Shown here piece by piece: positions 11,669 through 23,700 of a stretch of DNA of 64,000 nucleotides. The first letter of the stretch is position 1. Each line of letters starts with the position of its first letter. The notes below the pieces were generated by a model. It was not told the DNA's origin. It made no database searches and saw nothing but the letters and a program-made list of their open reading frames with translations. This DNA comes from Flabesymbios commensalis (Eukaryota > Annelida > Polychaeta > Terebellida > Flabelligeridae): assembly GCA_964017125.1 (NCBI GenBank), contig OZ024909.1, forward strand, positions 72,382,758 through 72,446,757, read 5' to 3'. The position numbers and the translations under genes were made by a program.

Positions 11669-13283
11669 CTATAACAGAACTAAAATATCATTTGTCAACG
11701 TATGTCTTAATATCATAACTAATCCTACAACTTTTTCAAATATTTTAGATAAAGATGGTAAATTAGATATAGGTCTATAATTAGAAAAAAGTGCATTGCC
11801 ACCCTTTTTGTATAGTGGCACGACTTTGGCGATTTTCAGTTTATCTGGAAAAATTCCCGTCGTTAACATTTGATTAATTAAAACAGTAATTGGTTGGACT
11901 ATTACTGATTTGATAGATTTTAGTAAAGAATTGAAAATACCATCTACACCACCGCTGGTCTTATTTTCCCAATGATCTATTGCTTTGATAATATCAAAAC
12001 CACCTAGTGGATTTATATTAAAATCAGGTAATGTGTTTTAATTAAAAATTTTTTATATGATTTATCAGAATGGATTATGATTTTACGTGCCGCTTCAGGA
12101 CCAATATTTGTGAAAAATAAAATTTCGGGATATCAGTGTGCTTCTTTGTATTTATTATGCTGCTTATAGTTAACCAAGTTTATTGATGTTATGTTTAAAA
12201 TTTTGAAAATAAGATTTATAATAACATTGTTTCGCTTCTTTAATTAGACTTCCAATTATTGTATTATAACTACGGAGGTTTGATTTGAGAAGTGAGCATT
12301 TATTAGATTCCGGATCAGACATACGCATAGCTTTTTATAGTTTGTTTCTAAATTTTGTTGACTTTAGGATTCCTTGTGTTATTATTATGTGTGATTTTTA
12401 TGTTTATTTTCATTAAAATTTACTGTGTTTGTCTTTCATGTCGGCAATGCAATAATCGAAAATATAAAAATTGTTATTAGGATCAGCATCTGGACTTAAG
12501 ACTAATTTACGAAGTATCTTAGATGTTTGTAGTTCTTGCTTAAAGTTATTTAAGGATTCTTGGGTATGTTTGCGTACAATAACTTATTTCTTTGTTTTTG
12601 TGTAGGGGATGTAAATTAATGCTGGCAAAATATGGCTGGTGGTCAGAGAATCTATCGGTAAGGATAGCAGAAGTACTTTGTACAGTATTTGAAGATAACT
12701 TACAAAATATGTTATCGATTTATGTACCTCTTGTATTTGTAAGACTCTTTGGCAAATAATTAATGGCAAAAGAACATGAGAAGTTACAGCATTAAAAAAA
12801 TCACCAACAACCCATCTTTTCACAATATCTAAAAGATTCATATTAAAATCTCCAGCCACCAAAATATTACAATTTAAATGGTCAAAACTATTTAACAGGC
12901 AGATGAATTCTTTATTAAAAGTACCATAGTCATTATTTGTTTCTCTATGTAATCTATATACTTTACCAATTATCATTTTTTTGTGAGATAAAAAGCCTTA
13001 AATTTCCAAGAATTGAGCCTACCATTTTTCAAAATTATTACAAATAGGTAGTTAAGTGTAGTTATGAATAGTATTCAAATAGATTACCAGACCACCTCAT
13101 TCACTGCAACGTTTACCTTGAGAAATACATGTATATCCAGTTAAATTAAAGAGTGAATAGTTCTCATCATTGGCGAGCCAGGTCTCTTGCAAACAAATAG
13201 CGCCACATTTTACACTGTTTTGTTTCAATTAATTAACAATTATTGTTAACTCGTCAAATTTTGACCTTATGCTGGCTATAATG
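11669..13283 (-). mobile_element. Duplicated copy of the second LINE fragment
   Basis: Same RT block (VVPLYKKGG, NYRPISNLPSL at 11869-11669) and endonuclease (GDFNMNLLD at about 12870) as 8346-9960. It arose by segmental duplication rather than by a new retrotransposition, because the flanks are duplicated too. Confidence 0.85.
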
Positions 13284-13853
13284 GTACTGAAAAGAAGAAA
13301 AGAATAAAATTATGTGTATGTTGCTTTAACAGCTTATTTGCAGAATCATAATCAAAGTAATGTGAATGTTTGACTAACGTCACAGAGTTATCTGACTCGT
13401 CGTCGTCAAAAATCTTACAACACAAGTTTGATTCAACACTGCCTATGGTATTTAGAAACATTTGGTATGTCATTATGATAAACGAAAAAAATTTAAAACA
13501 CCTAATAATTGAATGAGCTCCAAAAAGAGCTAAATGTATAGCTATGTACAACATCATAATCGTACATGTTTATGTATAATATGCTGAGCCATGCGCACGA
13601 AAATAGTGATAACTGGCTTTACTGTAATGCCATGTGTTATCTAAAAACGTGTGAAAAATAGAAAAACAGAAAAAATAAATAAAAACTGTGTTAATGACAT
13701 GGGTACCAATGACATAAACGTGTTAATAAAGAGAATGTCAAAGAACTGAACAAGCAATATATAGAAAGGTGTGTAATATTTTAGCTATGAAAAGTAATTA
13801 TATAAAAGACAATACATACAACATGTAAATTAAAGATCTGTCGAACAAGTGAG

Positions 13854-14446
13854 AGAATATCAAGTTTTAAAACAGAAACATTTGAGGAATATTGAATCCT
13901 AGCACCAGTTCCACCATCTGTAATTTTGATCATGTTAATCAGGGCAAAGATATCATGTCATGACATAAATAGCTCTACACCTTCACACTCACATGGTCTT
14001 TTTGGATAATTACATCCCAGGATCTTAATAGCATGTGTCACATTTTTGGTGATATCACATGGTCGGCGTTCAAAGTAGCCGACATAATCAGTTACTAAAT
14101 ATAGATTTGCCCCAAAAACACAATTGATTGACACAAAATTACCTTCTTATTGACCAAGTTTAGTCATCACGCAGTGACAAATGGCAAGCCACTCATCGGA
14201 TTTGGCTACTAAAACACGTAAGGTAATATATTTTTTTAAATGGCTTCAGTAGTCTATTTATAACAAGGTTTTCTTCCCCGCTGTTGTCTACCTGGTAAAG
14301 TATATACGGTAAAACTAAAAGTGGTGAACTAGTGGTGATACTGTTTATAGAAACACGACCTACCTAATTAAATTATTTAATTAACTGAACACAAAAAATA
14401 ATTTATCAAATAAATCAAGTCCTGAGGGATTCTATCACGCCTAAAA
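13854..14446. other. Unique sequence upstream of the SQLE-like gene
   Basis: AT-rich, with short - strand frames that may continue the 5' part of the second LINE. If 14537 is the true start codon, the promoter or a 5' UTR exon should lie here or further upstream. I could not identify a TATA box, initiator or sterol-response element. Confidence 0.4.
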
Positions 14447-14536
14447 GTGATGAAGCGTAAACACACATACAGGCCTGAGTTATATTTTGTTTACCTACAT
14501 TTCCATTGTCCTTTACTAGTTGTGGACTCATTTCAG

Positions 14537-14750
14537 ATGGCTGCAGTAAAAGACATACACGAATTACCAAACTGCCCGGACATAGTTGTGGCAGGAGGGG
14601 GACTGGCTGGCACTGCATTAGCTACTCTATTTGCCAGAGATGGGAAGCAGGTCGTGGTCATTGATAAAGACATGGGAGAACAAGAAACCATGGCGGGAGA
14701 GATATTACAGCCTGGAACATATAAAGCGCTGCAGAGGATGCGGCTTGAAG
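14537..14750 (+). CDS. SQLE-like exon 1: FAD-binding Rossmann start
   Basis: Encodes residues 1-71 plus one base of codon 72. It holds IVVAGGGLAGTALA (GxGxxG dinucleotide-binding turn), VVVIDKD (acidic end of strand 2, Asp where many SQLEs have Glu) and GEILQPG. The donor is GAAG|GTAGTC. The ATG is preceded by TTTCAG, which itself looks like a splice acceptor, so an upstream 5' exon is possible. An in-frame ATG at 14447 would add 30 residues (MMKRKHTYRPEL..), including a mildly hydrophobic stretch. Confidence 0.85.
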
Positions 14751-17700
14751 GTAGTCTATTTTTAGATTATTATCTTGGTTGTGGTTGTACCGTCCCCCAT
14801 ATCATCCCGACCTAGTTGTATTCTGCAGAGGGCCATGTACCTGTATCGTCCCTATGGGGTCCGCAGGCCCAAGGGATGATACGGGTATATGAACCCGATG
14901 TCATTTCTACTGAATATATCTACTAAAACAGCATAGAAGTATCAGTGAGCCAAAAAAAAAATGTTATGATACATTACAAACCTTTAAGATATTTTATAAA
15001 TCAAGATAGTTTTATTCACATAAGGATGGGAATTGTAACACCAATTCACATTTCAAGATAAAAATGCGGCTAAATAGCTGAGAGGGTTTAGCTCGTCTTG
15101 TGTTTAGATATATCATGTTCTTGACTCTCTTATCCTTTACAGCGCGGGGATCGACTTTAGTCATCAGAATCTGACGTCTGTAGACGTCAGATTGTGACGA
15201 CTAAAGTCTGTCCCCGCACTGTAAGAATTAAAATATTCCTAATGGTCGTAGACCCATAACATAGGTATTCAAATGAATCAGAAAGAGCTAACTAAGACAG
15301 GTATGATGATTTCGAATTGATTAAAACCCTTTGGTCTCCATGATTTATACAAAATTAATTCAGCACTGTAAGGGCTAAATACGCTAAAATCCAGATATCT
15401 TGATTCACCGTAAGTTCAAGGGAGCGATGATCATATTTTATGTCTTAATCAGAGTATAATGTAATCTGATTATGTCAAATAAAAGCTGAGACCGTTTAGT
15501 TTATCTCCGTTTTCAATAATTTGCACGAAACGTGATAATAATTTATGTATACATACAGAGCAGGACATTTGTTTAAATCGGTGGGGGGGGGGGGATACTA
15601 TTTGCTCACTTGTTTCATGTTATTTTAGAGTCAGTTAATGGTATAGAAGCCCAGACACATAAGGAGTTTCACATAGTAACCAGTGAAGGTCAGGTGGCTT
15701 TGACGATGGATCTAACTAAGTACCCCACACTCCACACTATACACCATGGACGATTTGTTCAGAGACTGAGAGAAATTGCCAGAGTGGAGAAAAAGTACGT
15801 TTACATTTTTTTCATTGGGTTTAGTTGAGTAAATTATGTGATTCTCACACTCTGTTCAGTGGGATTCAATGGCGTATTTGTCCACTCACGTATATCGGTA
15901 TCGATCCATATCGCACTCTTGCACTAGTTAGCAATGCATCGTATAATCAGCCATTATGTCATGTGTGACTTGATCATGTAAGATATTAGAAACGTTGTTG
16001 ATTTGTCGTGTTGTGTTGGAAAACACAGCCCAGGTCCAATAAATAGGGTGTTGAAATAAATAAAGGCTCACACATTATTCATTGGACAATGGGTATATTT
16101 TCCGTTTGCATATCTTTTCGTTGGGCTTAGTTGATAATTTTAAGTGGGGAACGATACTGAATGATACTCTGGAATATAATTTCTTATATATATTTACGAT
16201 TCGAAGATGTAGTAGGCCTATGCCCTAATCAGAATAATTAAAAGACCTTACTTCAAAATATTGGATTTTATATGCAACTTAGAGATATAAACTTATTTAA
16301 AGGCCTCTACTGTAAATCATTTCACCATGCCACTACGACTAGAAGTATAGGATGAAGCCTGAGGAACTCGGCCGGAGGCCTCGGCTATTTCCACAGCTAA
16401 GAATGTGGAGCTCCGAGGGTTCTAACTGACTTAAAAAACACCCCACCATAATGAGTATCCCTCATAATCAACTGCTCGGTCACACTTGACTGATTATAGC
16501 ACCATAGGCCTACCACGATAATTGGTCTTACATGATCAACAATTACTCTCTATTCCCGGCTTAGAATATAGTGGTCGGACAAAGAAAATAATGTAGTGGT
16601 GTGTTTTAATTTCGCACCATGAGTCTTGAGGGTGCTGTGAGTGAGTGAATATTGCTTTACGTCGCTCTCTGCACAATCATGGCAATATACTTAGGGATCT
16701 TATCAAGTAAAAAAAATCCAAAAATCCGAGAAAAACTCGGATTGGTCAGACCCCCCCCCCACTCATTTGCCAATAAGTGTTTTTTTTTTAAACAATTGGA
16801 AACATGAAAACTACACAAAAATACACAAAATAAAAAAAAATTCTAAAAAAAATTAAAATCCGAGTTGGGGCTTGACCCCCCCCCCCCCCACCCACTTCCG
16901 AGTTTTTCTCGGATTTTTGGATTTTTTTTAACTTGACAAAACCCCTTATTTCGAATGACTTCAAGGGTTATTTATGGTGCACAGTACCATAGGAAGCACT
17001 GTACACTTCAGGCTTTTGAACAGTTGGTAGCAGTGTTTATGCACAACCACGATGAGAAATATCCAGCCCGAACGGGAATCAAACCTGGTACTTTAAGGTT
17101 ATAAGCCCCAGTCAATACGAATGAGCCATCGGGCCGGCCTGAGTGTGATGTCCTCAAGATGTTCTCATGGCAACAATAGCCTGAAATCCACTCATTAATT
17201 CACTTTTTAACAGTGAGACCAGTTTCTATATCTGATTCGATCTAAGTGTAGGCCAATGATCAGAGCTAGATGATGTAGATTTGTGGTGATTATACTAAAA
17301 GAGGAAATTCATTCGCGAATTGCCATGATTGTGCAGAAAGCAACGTAAAGCAATATTCACTAACTCACAGCAGGGATAGGTTTGTAAATATGTCATTCTT
17401 TTCACAGGGTTTATTTTATCGAGGGTTTTGTGACTGGCTTGGTTCAGAAAGATGGAGTCGTCAGAGGATTACGCTATAGAGTAAAAGGAGCTGAAGTAGA
17501 ACGAGTAAGTTATTGTCATAATATACATCAGCTGATTTAGGTTAGGCTTATTTTGAAAATATACAATGATATCTACTTGACATGAAGTTAAATGTTTCCC
17601 GCGCTATAGCCAGAGATATAATAATTACATAATATTTGTTCTTATACATATTAGAAAACAGACTGAAAAACGTGGAAACCTGCAAAATATATACCAATTG

Positions 17701-20700
17701 ATAAGTTTCTAGAATATGACGAAAAACAGTATTAAAACCATGACATTTAGTAGATTACTCAAAACAATTAATAAAAATGTTTTAATTTGACAAACCCATA
17801 ATAAACGTCCGTTATTGGCCAATGAGTTGGACATCAACTCGACCTTATAATATATCTGCTACTTCGTGGTCGTTGTACCTTAAAACAAAATTGTAGTACC
17901 ATATAATAACAGGCCTACATAACACTGAAGTAGGCCTATCATTTATGTAGCGCTAGCATGCATTGTGATGATTTATTTTTGTGAGATTGATATAATGTAT
18001 ATATACGAAATGGCTCTTTAATATATCTCCCTGTTTATGTTTTTGTCAGCTTTAAAAACAACCAAGTGCGTGAAAAAAAGGTAATGATAATAAGGGTCGA
18101 CATATTTTTAGGCTGATTTTTAATCTGGTATTAACTCTTTCAAGCCTGAATTTACCATTGTCATCTTTATCCACTACAAGCCGCGAATTGCTGCTGCAAT
18201 TCTCGACTTGCAGTGGATGAAGATGACTAGAAGTGGGTGGCAAATGAAACAAAGATAGCGTTATTATTAAAACTGCTACATGAAAATGTTCGCTCGAAAA
18301 CCCCTAGGTGTAAGAAATGAAGGCATTCGTCGGAGATGCAAAATGATGCTTTGATGCATCGTGAGGGTTTGAGTTAAACAAATGTAAGCATTTTTACCAT
18401 CCCTTACTCACTTAAAGGTGATCTATCACCCCTTATATGGTATAAATAATTATGTCCTTATATGGGGTGATTGGCTAACTCAGAGGGTCACATGATAGCC
18501 CAATCACCCCATATAAGGAAACACTTGTGCCCCATCTTGTGACAACTTTGATTTATTTGTGACAAATTTATTCATACCATATAAGGGGTGATATGTCACC
18601 TTTAACGTTCCTGGTAGACACGATAAATGTAACCCTTAAAGCGCTGAAATTTGTTTATATAGACCAAGATATCAACGTTTTTTTGAAATTATCATAAATG
18701 TCTTTGCGCTTCATGCGAATACCTATGTTATGGGTCCACGGCCATTTTAAATATTTTACTCTTTTGCTGCGAAAATTGACTTTAGACGTCAGATTCTGAT
18801 TTTGACATCTAAGTTCAGTCCTCGCTCTGAAAGAATTATTTCCATAAGTAGGAACTTTTGGGTATCAGCTGTTCTCTACAGATCCCGCAAATTGTTGCTT
18901 CAAAACTGTATGTATTTCCAGGAGATTTTAGCACCATTAACAGTATGTGCTGAAGGCAAGACTTCCAAACTACGGTCCACATTTAGCCAAGTCAACGCTA
19001 AGGTAAGAATACATGACCTGGAATTTGGGTGTGGTGCAAATAAATCGTGTTAGCTGAGTCGATAGGTAACATCGGAAGGCCAACATGTGCACTTCCGGAT
19101 GAAAGCATGAAAACTTGCATTTAGGGGGTTCGGAGCATGCTGAATCCGATTAGGACCGGATCCACGCTGTCAAAATAAGGGATCAGTTTCAAAATCGAAA
19201 AATTCAAAATGGCCGCTATTGAAATAAATGCAATTCTATTTTTTTATTATACCGTTGGTTATTTTCGACTAAAAATTCAATTTTGGTTGCAAATTTTAAG
19301 TTTTGGAGACTCATGGACATAATACTGTCGCACCCAAGTTTCAAGATGGCCGCCATTTATTTTAGAAAATGGAACATCAAAGAAATTATATGAAGTATTT
19401 ATTGGGTTAACATGAGTAGGGCTAAGCTCTACATCAACGTTTTTTTCACTCTGTCACCACATAACTTAATATATGTAGGCCCATGCGATTCTACCTTTCG
19501 AACTAAGATTCTTTGTATTTGCATTTTAAAGCATGCTGTACAACTCAAGCGCAAGGTTAGTTAAAGGTCAGCATGGTTACAGTATATCATAACTTAACAT
19601 AAGTAGGCCTATCTCTAAATTCTACACCTATTTTTTTTTTCAAAACATAGCTGATCCATTAATATGTGTAGGCCCATGTCATTCTACAGTTCAAACTAAG
19701 AGTCTATGTTCTAAGCATGTCTAGCCAGGCTGTACAATTCAAGCCTAAGGTTTATTAAAAGTAAGCATGGATACATTATATTAGGGTAAAATAACTATGG
19801 CTAAGTTATACAAAGCTTTTTTTCACTCCGTCACCACATAAGTGATCCAATAGGTCTAATATGTGTAGGCTCATGTGATTCTACCTTTCAAACTAAGAGT
19901 CTATGTATTATTTAAACATGTCTAACCAGGCTGTACAACTAGTTGAAAGTCAGCATGGTTACAATGTATTATAGTTAACATAAGTATGGCTATGCTCTCT
20001 ATATCAAAGTTTTTCTCACTCTTTCACCACATAACTCATCCATAATATGTGTAGTCCCATGCGATTCTACTTCCAAACTAACAGTCTATGTATTTAAGAA
20101 TGTCAAACCGGGCTGTACAACTCAAATGTGCGGTTAATTAAAAGTCATTATGGTCACTTTATAATTCACTCTACATGTCTGTATACTACTAAAGAAACAG
20201 AACTGTGTACACGGGAGATTGGCTTAATAACAACGACATCTTTCAGTACAACGTTTTTTGCAGGCACATTTGACCAGTTCTCTGCATCCTCGTGAGGCGT
20301 CAGGGAGATAACTCGAAAAGGCACCCATTTGCCCTCATTATCTAGGTCCCATCCCCACTCCGAGGAAAATGGAAGAGAAGGATTGCTTTCAAAGCTTGTC
20401 CCCATATGTGGCAGCTTGGTAGGCGGCATGTGATGGGGGTATAATTTCTAATTTTCTGTTGTCATAGGAAAACAGTTGTTGTCTTGCTTCGTGCACTTAA
20501 GTTAGCTGTTATGTAAATGAGTAAAGTTGAACCACATATCTCACTAGAACTTTCATGTATGCATCTGTCACCGCTATGTATTATGTGATAATCTTTGAAA
20601 TACTTAGTTTGCTCAAGAAAATGACTTCCACACCTCCCATGCTGTTTTCTTGCCAACCGAACACGTGCGTTAATGAATAACTAATCCCAGTGATTAACAC

Positions 20701-23700
20701 CCAGAAATGAGGACCCTGTCCAAAAGCCAAACAAATTTCACAATTGTCTATCATAATGCGAGCACCAGAGCATCTGTTTCAGTGGCATGTATCATTTTTT
20801 CCTTCCAAGTTTATAGGCGTGGAAGCAATTAAACATCATTTTATAATCCGCCTTTTCGTGAAAGCATGATTCTTAATCAGATGTATCCGGCAAAGCTGAT
20901 GAAGTTACATATTGGCCTTTAGTTGTAAATAAAATCTCTGTCCTCTCTGGCATGTGCTTTAAAGCTTCTTTATATATAAGACAAACACGTAATCATGGTA
21001 ATTAGCATAGTCTCTAAATAATTATGTTTCGAAATTTGTTGTCGCATTCTTTGGATCTAAGACATGAACAAGAGCAGCCTATCATATATGTTTACCTCCA
21101 CTGTAGGTGCTGCCTCTAGACGTAAGGTTAGAGTTTCCAAACATTTCAATGAGTCCGATTTTTCTCCAAAACGCATTAAATTGTTTCCGGCTAATAGAGA
21201 GTTGCCAATAATGGTTTTCATGTTCGAAGAACGAATTCATATGACCACTTGCTGCTTGACATGCGATATGCATTTTTAAAAAAAGGTGCAGGCCACTCTT
21301 CATGTTTTTTAATTTGTTTTTAGACTTTGGTGTGGACGAATTTTTCCTATAACCTGATTTAAACAATTGAAAATAGTTTTTCTTCATATTATCATTGAAT
21401 GGTTTATCCATCTTAAGGAAGTGTGATTCACAAAAGTCTCATACTGTTCCCTTCTCATTGCCTCCACTCTTGTTATGTGTTTTTTTCTCCATTATCCTAC
21501 ATTATTAATTTTGTGTCCAGTGCAAAGAGATTGTTTTTGTAAATCGCTTGCCTAACTCATTAAAAACTTCTATCATACTTTGAACATTTGTTGCAAACCT
21601 CTATAGTAGACACAATTTGTTCGTGTTGTTTATCACTACATATGGCAATGCTTGCAATCGTTAGTAGACTGAGCCAAACACTACCATCTCATCAGTGTTC
21701 TGAAACGTTTAGCAGGGCTATTTCGATATGGACTCCACCCATCATAGCAACATATTTGCTGTCACCATAGACATCTGGCCAAGACCACGGTATCGATTAA
21801 AGAGAGGTTAATCGACATTCAATACTGGAACTTTCCCATGATTTAAATGTTCTGTAGCTTTAGCTATCACATCCATGCCATGCTTCACCAATGCTAGCGA
21901 ATGTGCATTATCACGAAACAATGGCGTCAGCCCAGATATTGCTGGTGGACTTCGGGAGGCATCTTGTAATGTTGTAAAATGCGCTAACCAAAACATTTTA
22001 TCATGTGCTCCCAATTTTGGTTTATTCAACAACTCATTCCACCTTTGCGCATGACTGCCGCTGCTAGTCATAGTCTCCTTTAGATTCTTCATGTATTCAT
22101 GTCCTTTTGTTGTGTTTGGAAATGGAATATCACTAGGAAATGTGGCGGGCGGCACATAATTGTTGTCAATCATAGGTGTAGTATGTAGTTATTCACCTGC
22201 AAATTCATTAGTAGCATGGTGTGTCAGTGCTACAAACGTCACCATAATGTTAAATGGCTGTTCCATAAATTGAGGTTTTTAATGATGTCGATGCATGATG
22301 GTTTATGATCTATATTATCCAGGTTACCGGTTATGAAGAGGTGTTTGAACTGTTGACCACACTACCCCAGACTGTTCAAATGATGTAATTGCACTGTTTG
22401 CTACATTCGTTTCAAGTTGTAATATTATATCATGTGATACAGAGAGCCTTTTATCAAATAAGATATTTATAAAATCACGTTTTCTAGTTTTGTTGTGAAG
22501 AAGTAGCCCAATATGTAGAGGGAGTCTAGTTTCTCTTTCTATGCTGAGTCTTGTATGTGTGGAAATAGATTGTCTTCTGCTATAGAGCTGCACTTAACAG
22601 CATTAAATGTTAAAAGGTTGGATATTGATAGAGCAGCTGTTTTGACAACATGGTTATTTTCCGTCTGGGTTTGGATGTTTGTGCCACCAAGGATCATCTA
22701 AACTAACGCAGTAAAAGAAGCTGGATTATCATCATAATGTTTATCTGTCGAGAATCCTGTACATTTGTATTGTTTTTGAAACATCTGTCTATGTTTGCTG
22801 CTCTAATAAGAACACGTGCTTCCAAGTTTGGTATTGTGTGAGAAGCTTTTCCTTCAAACGTTTTGAGTGTGTCCTTTCTGACATATTGCCACCAAGCTGT
22901 TCAAGTTTTCACCTATATAGTTTCCCTGGGTTCGAGAGCTTAAATATGTGTTCAGATTGATTTTCTGATTGATGTGTTTCCTCAATGAAAGAAATTAGTT
23001 CTGCCAATGCTATGGCATCAGGGGCCAAGTCTAAAGTTTGTTTCAATTCGGTTTGTATTCGATATATATTCCTGAAATGTGTCAGGCGCTGTTTATGGTA
23101 TGCTGCATCAATTGCAAGCATGTTTCCAGATGATAGTTTTGCTAAAATACGGGTATCACGAAGTCATGTCGCAATCTTAAGAACAGTCACATCAATTTGA
23201 AAACTGTCCAACCTCAATACTAATCTTGATATCAGGACACAATGACTTTGAACAAATATATTAATAGTATGCACGTTTTCTTCCGAAATAAAAAAATATA
23301 TGTGGACCAGAAGAATGTGGACTACTTTTTTAAATCGCGGTTTTGAAGAAACACACTTTTCTTTATTGAGATTAATATAAATAATCCTATTTGTCTTTCT
23401 GGATATAATTTACAATTTTTGGCTGATCTTATTGCATATCCCATCCAATTAACACCAAAATAATGATGTTTCCAAGGCAAAATAGCACAAAATCGTAATC
23501 ACGTATATAGTTATTAATTTCGATGGCGGCCATTTTGAATTTTGTGATTTTGATAGTGATCCCTTATTTTGACAGCATGGATCCGGTCCTAATCAGATTC
23601 AGCATGCTCCAGACCTCCTATATGCAAATTTTCATGCTTTCATCCGGAAGTGCACATCTTTTTGACATATCGACTCAGCTATGTTAATTTTCAGCCAATT

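Larger units (their letters stand above)
10528..13850. repeat. Tandem segmental duplication, unit 2 (3323 bp)
   Basis: Second unit of the 7059-10527 duplication. It starts with GAGGTACTATTTATTGG directly after AACAAGT, and ends with the same AACAAGT before a third GAG at 13851. The GAG trinucleotide is microhomology at the junction. Relative to unit 1 it lacks 146 bp, with ATCGA joined to TTGTC and a GA microhomology at the deletion. Differences noted include A/T near 12380 and A/G near 12657. Confidence 0.95.
19051..23681 (-). mobile_element. 4.6 kb TIR transposon with XPG-nuclease-like motifs (Academ-like?)
   Basis: Long terminal inverted repeats: left arm 19053-19240 and right arm 23520-23679 share GCTGAGTCGATA, TGTGCACTTCCGGATGAAAG, TAGGACCGGATCC and TTCAAAATGGCCGC in inverse orientation. 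The flanks allow a TA or a TGT target duplication. The - strand interior holds a decayed coding region in one consistent order (see 20160-23125). Landmarks LAFGQGPHF and GKKTAWEVW resemble an XPG/FEN-type nuclease C-terminal helix-turn motif. Animal Academ elements are reported to carry an XPG-like nuclease, so Academ is my working guess. Inserted in intron 4, antisense to the gene. Confidence 0.8.

Noticed and set aside
17050-17142. A tRNA gene on the minus strand
   Set aside because: A and B boxes are present, but the sequence does not fold as a full cloverleaf by eye and continues into a SINE body and tail.
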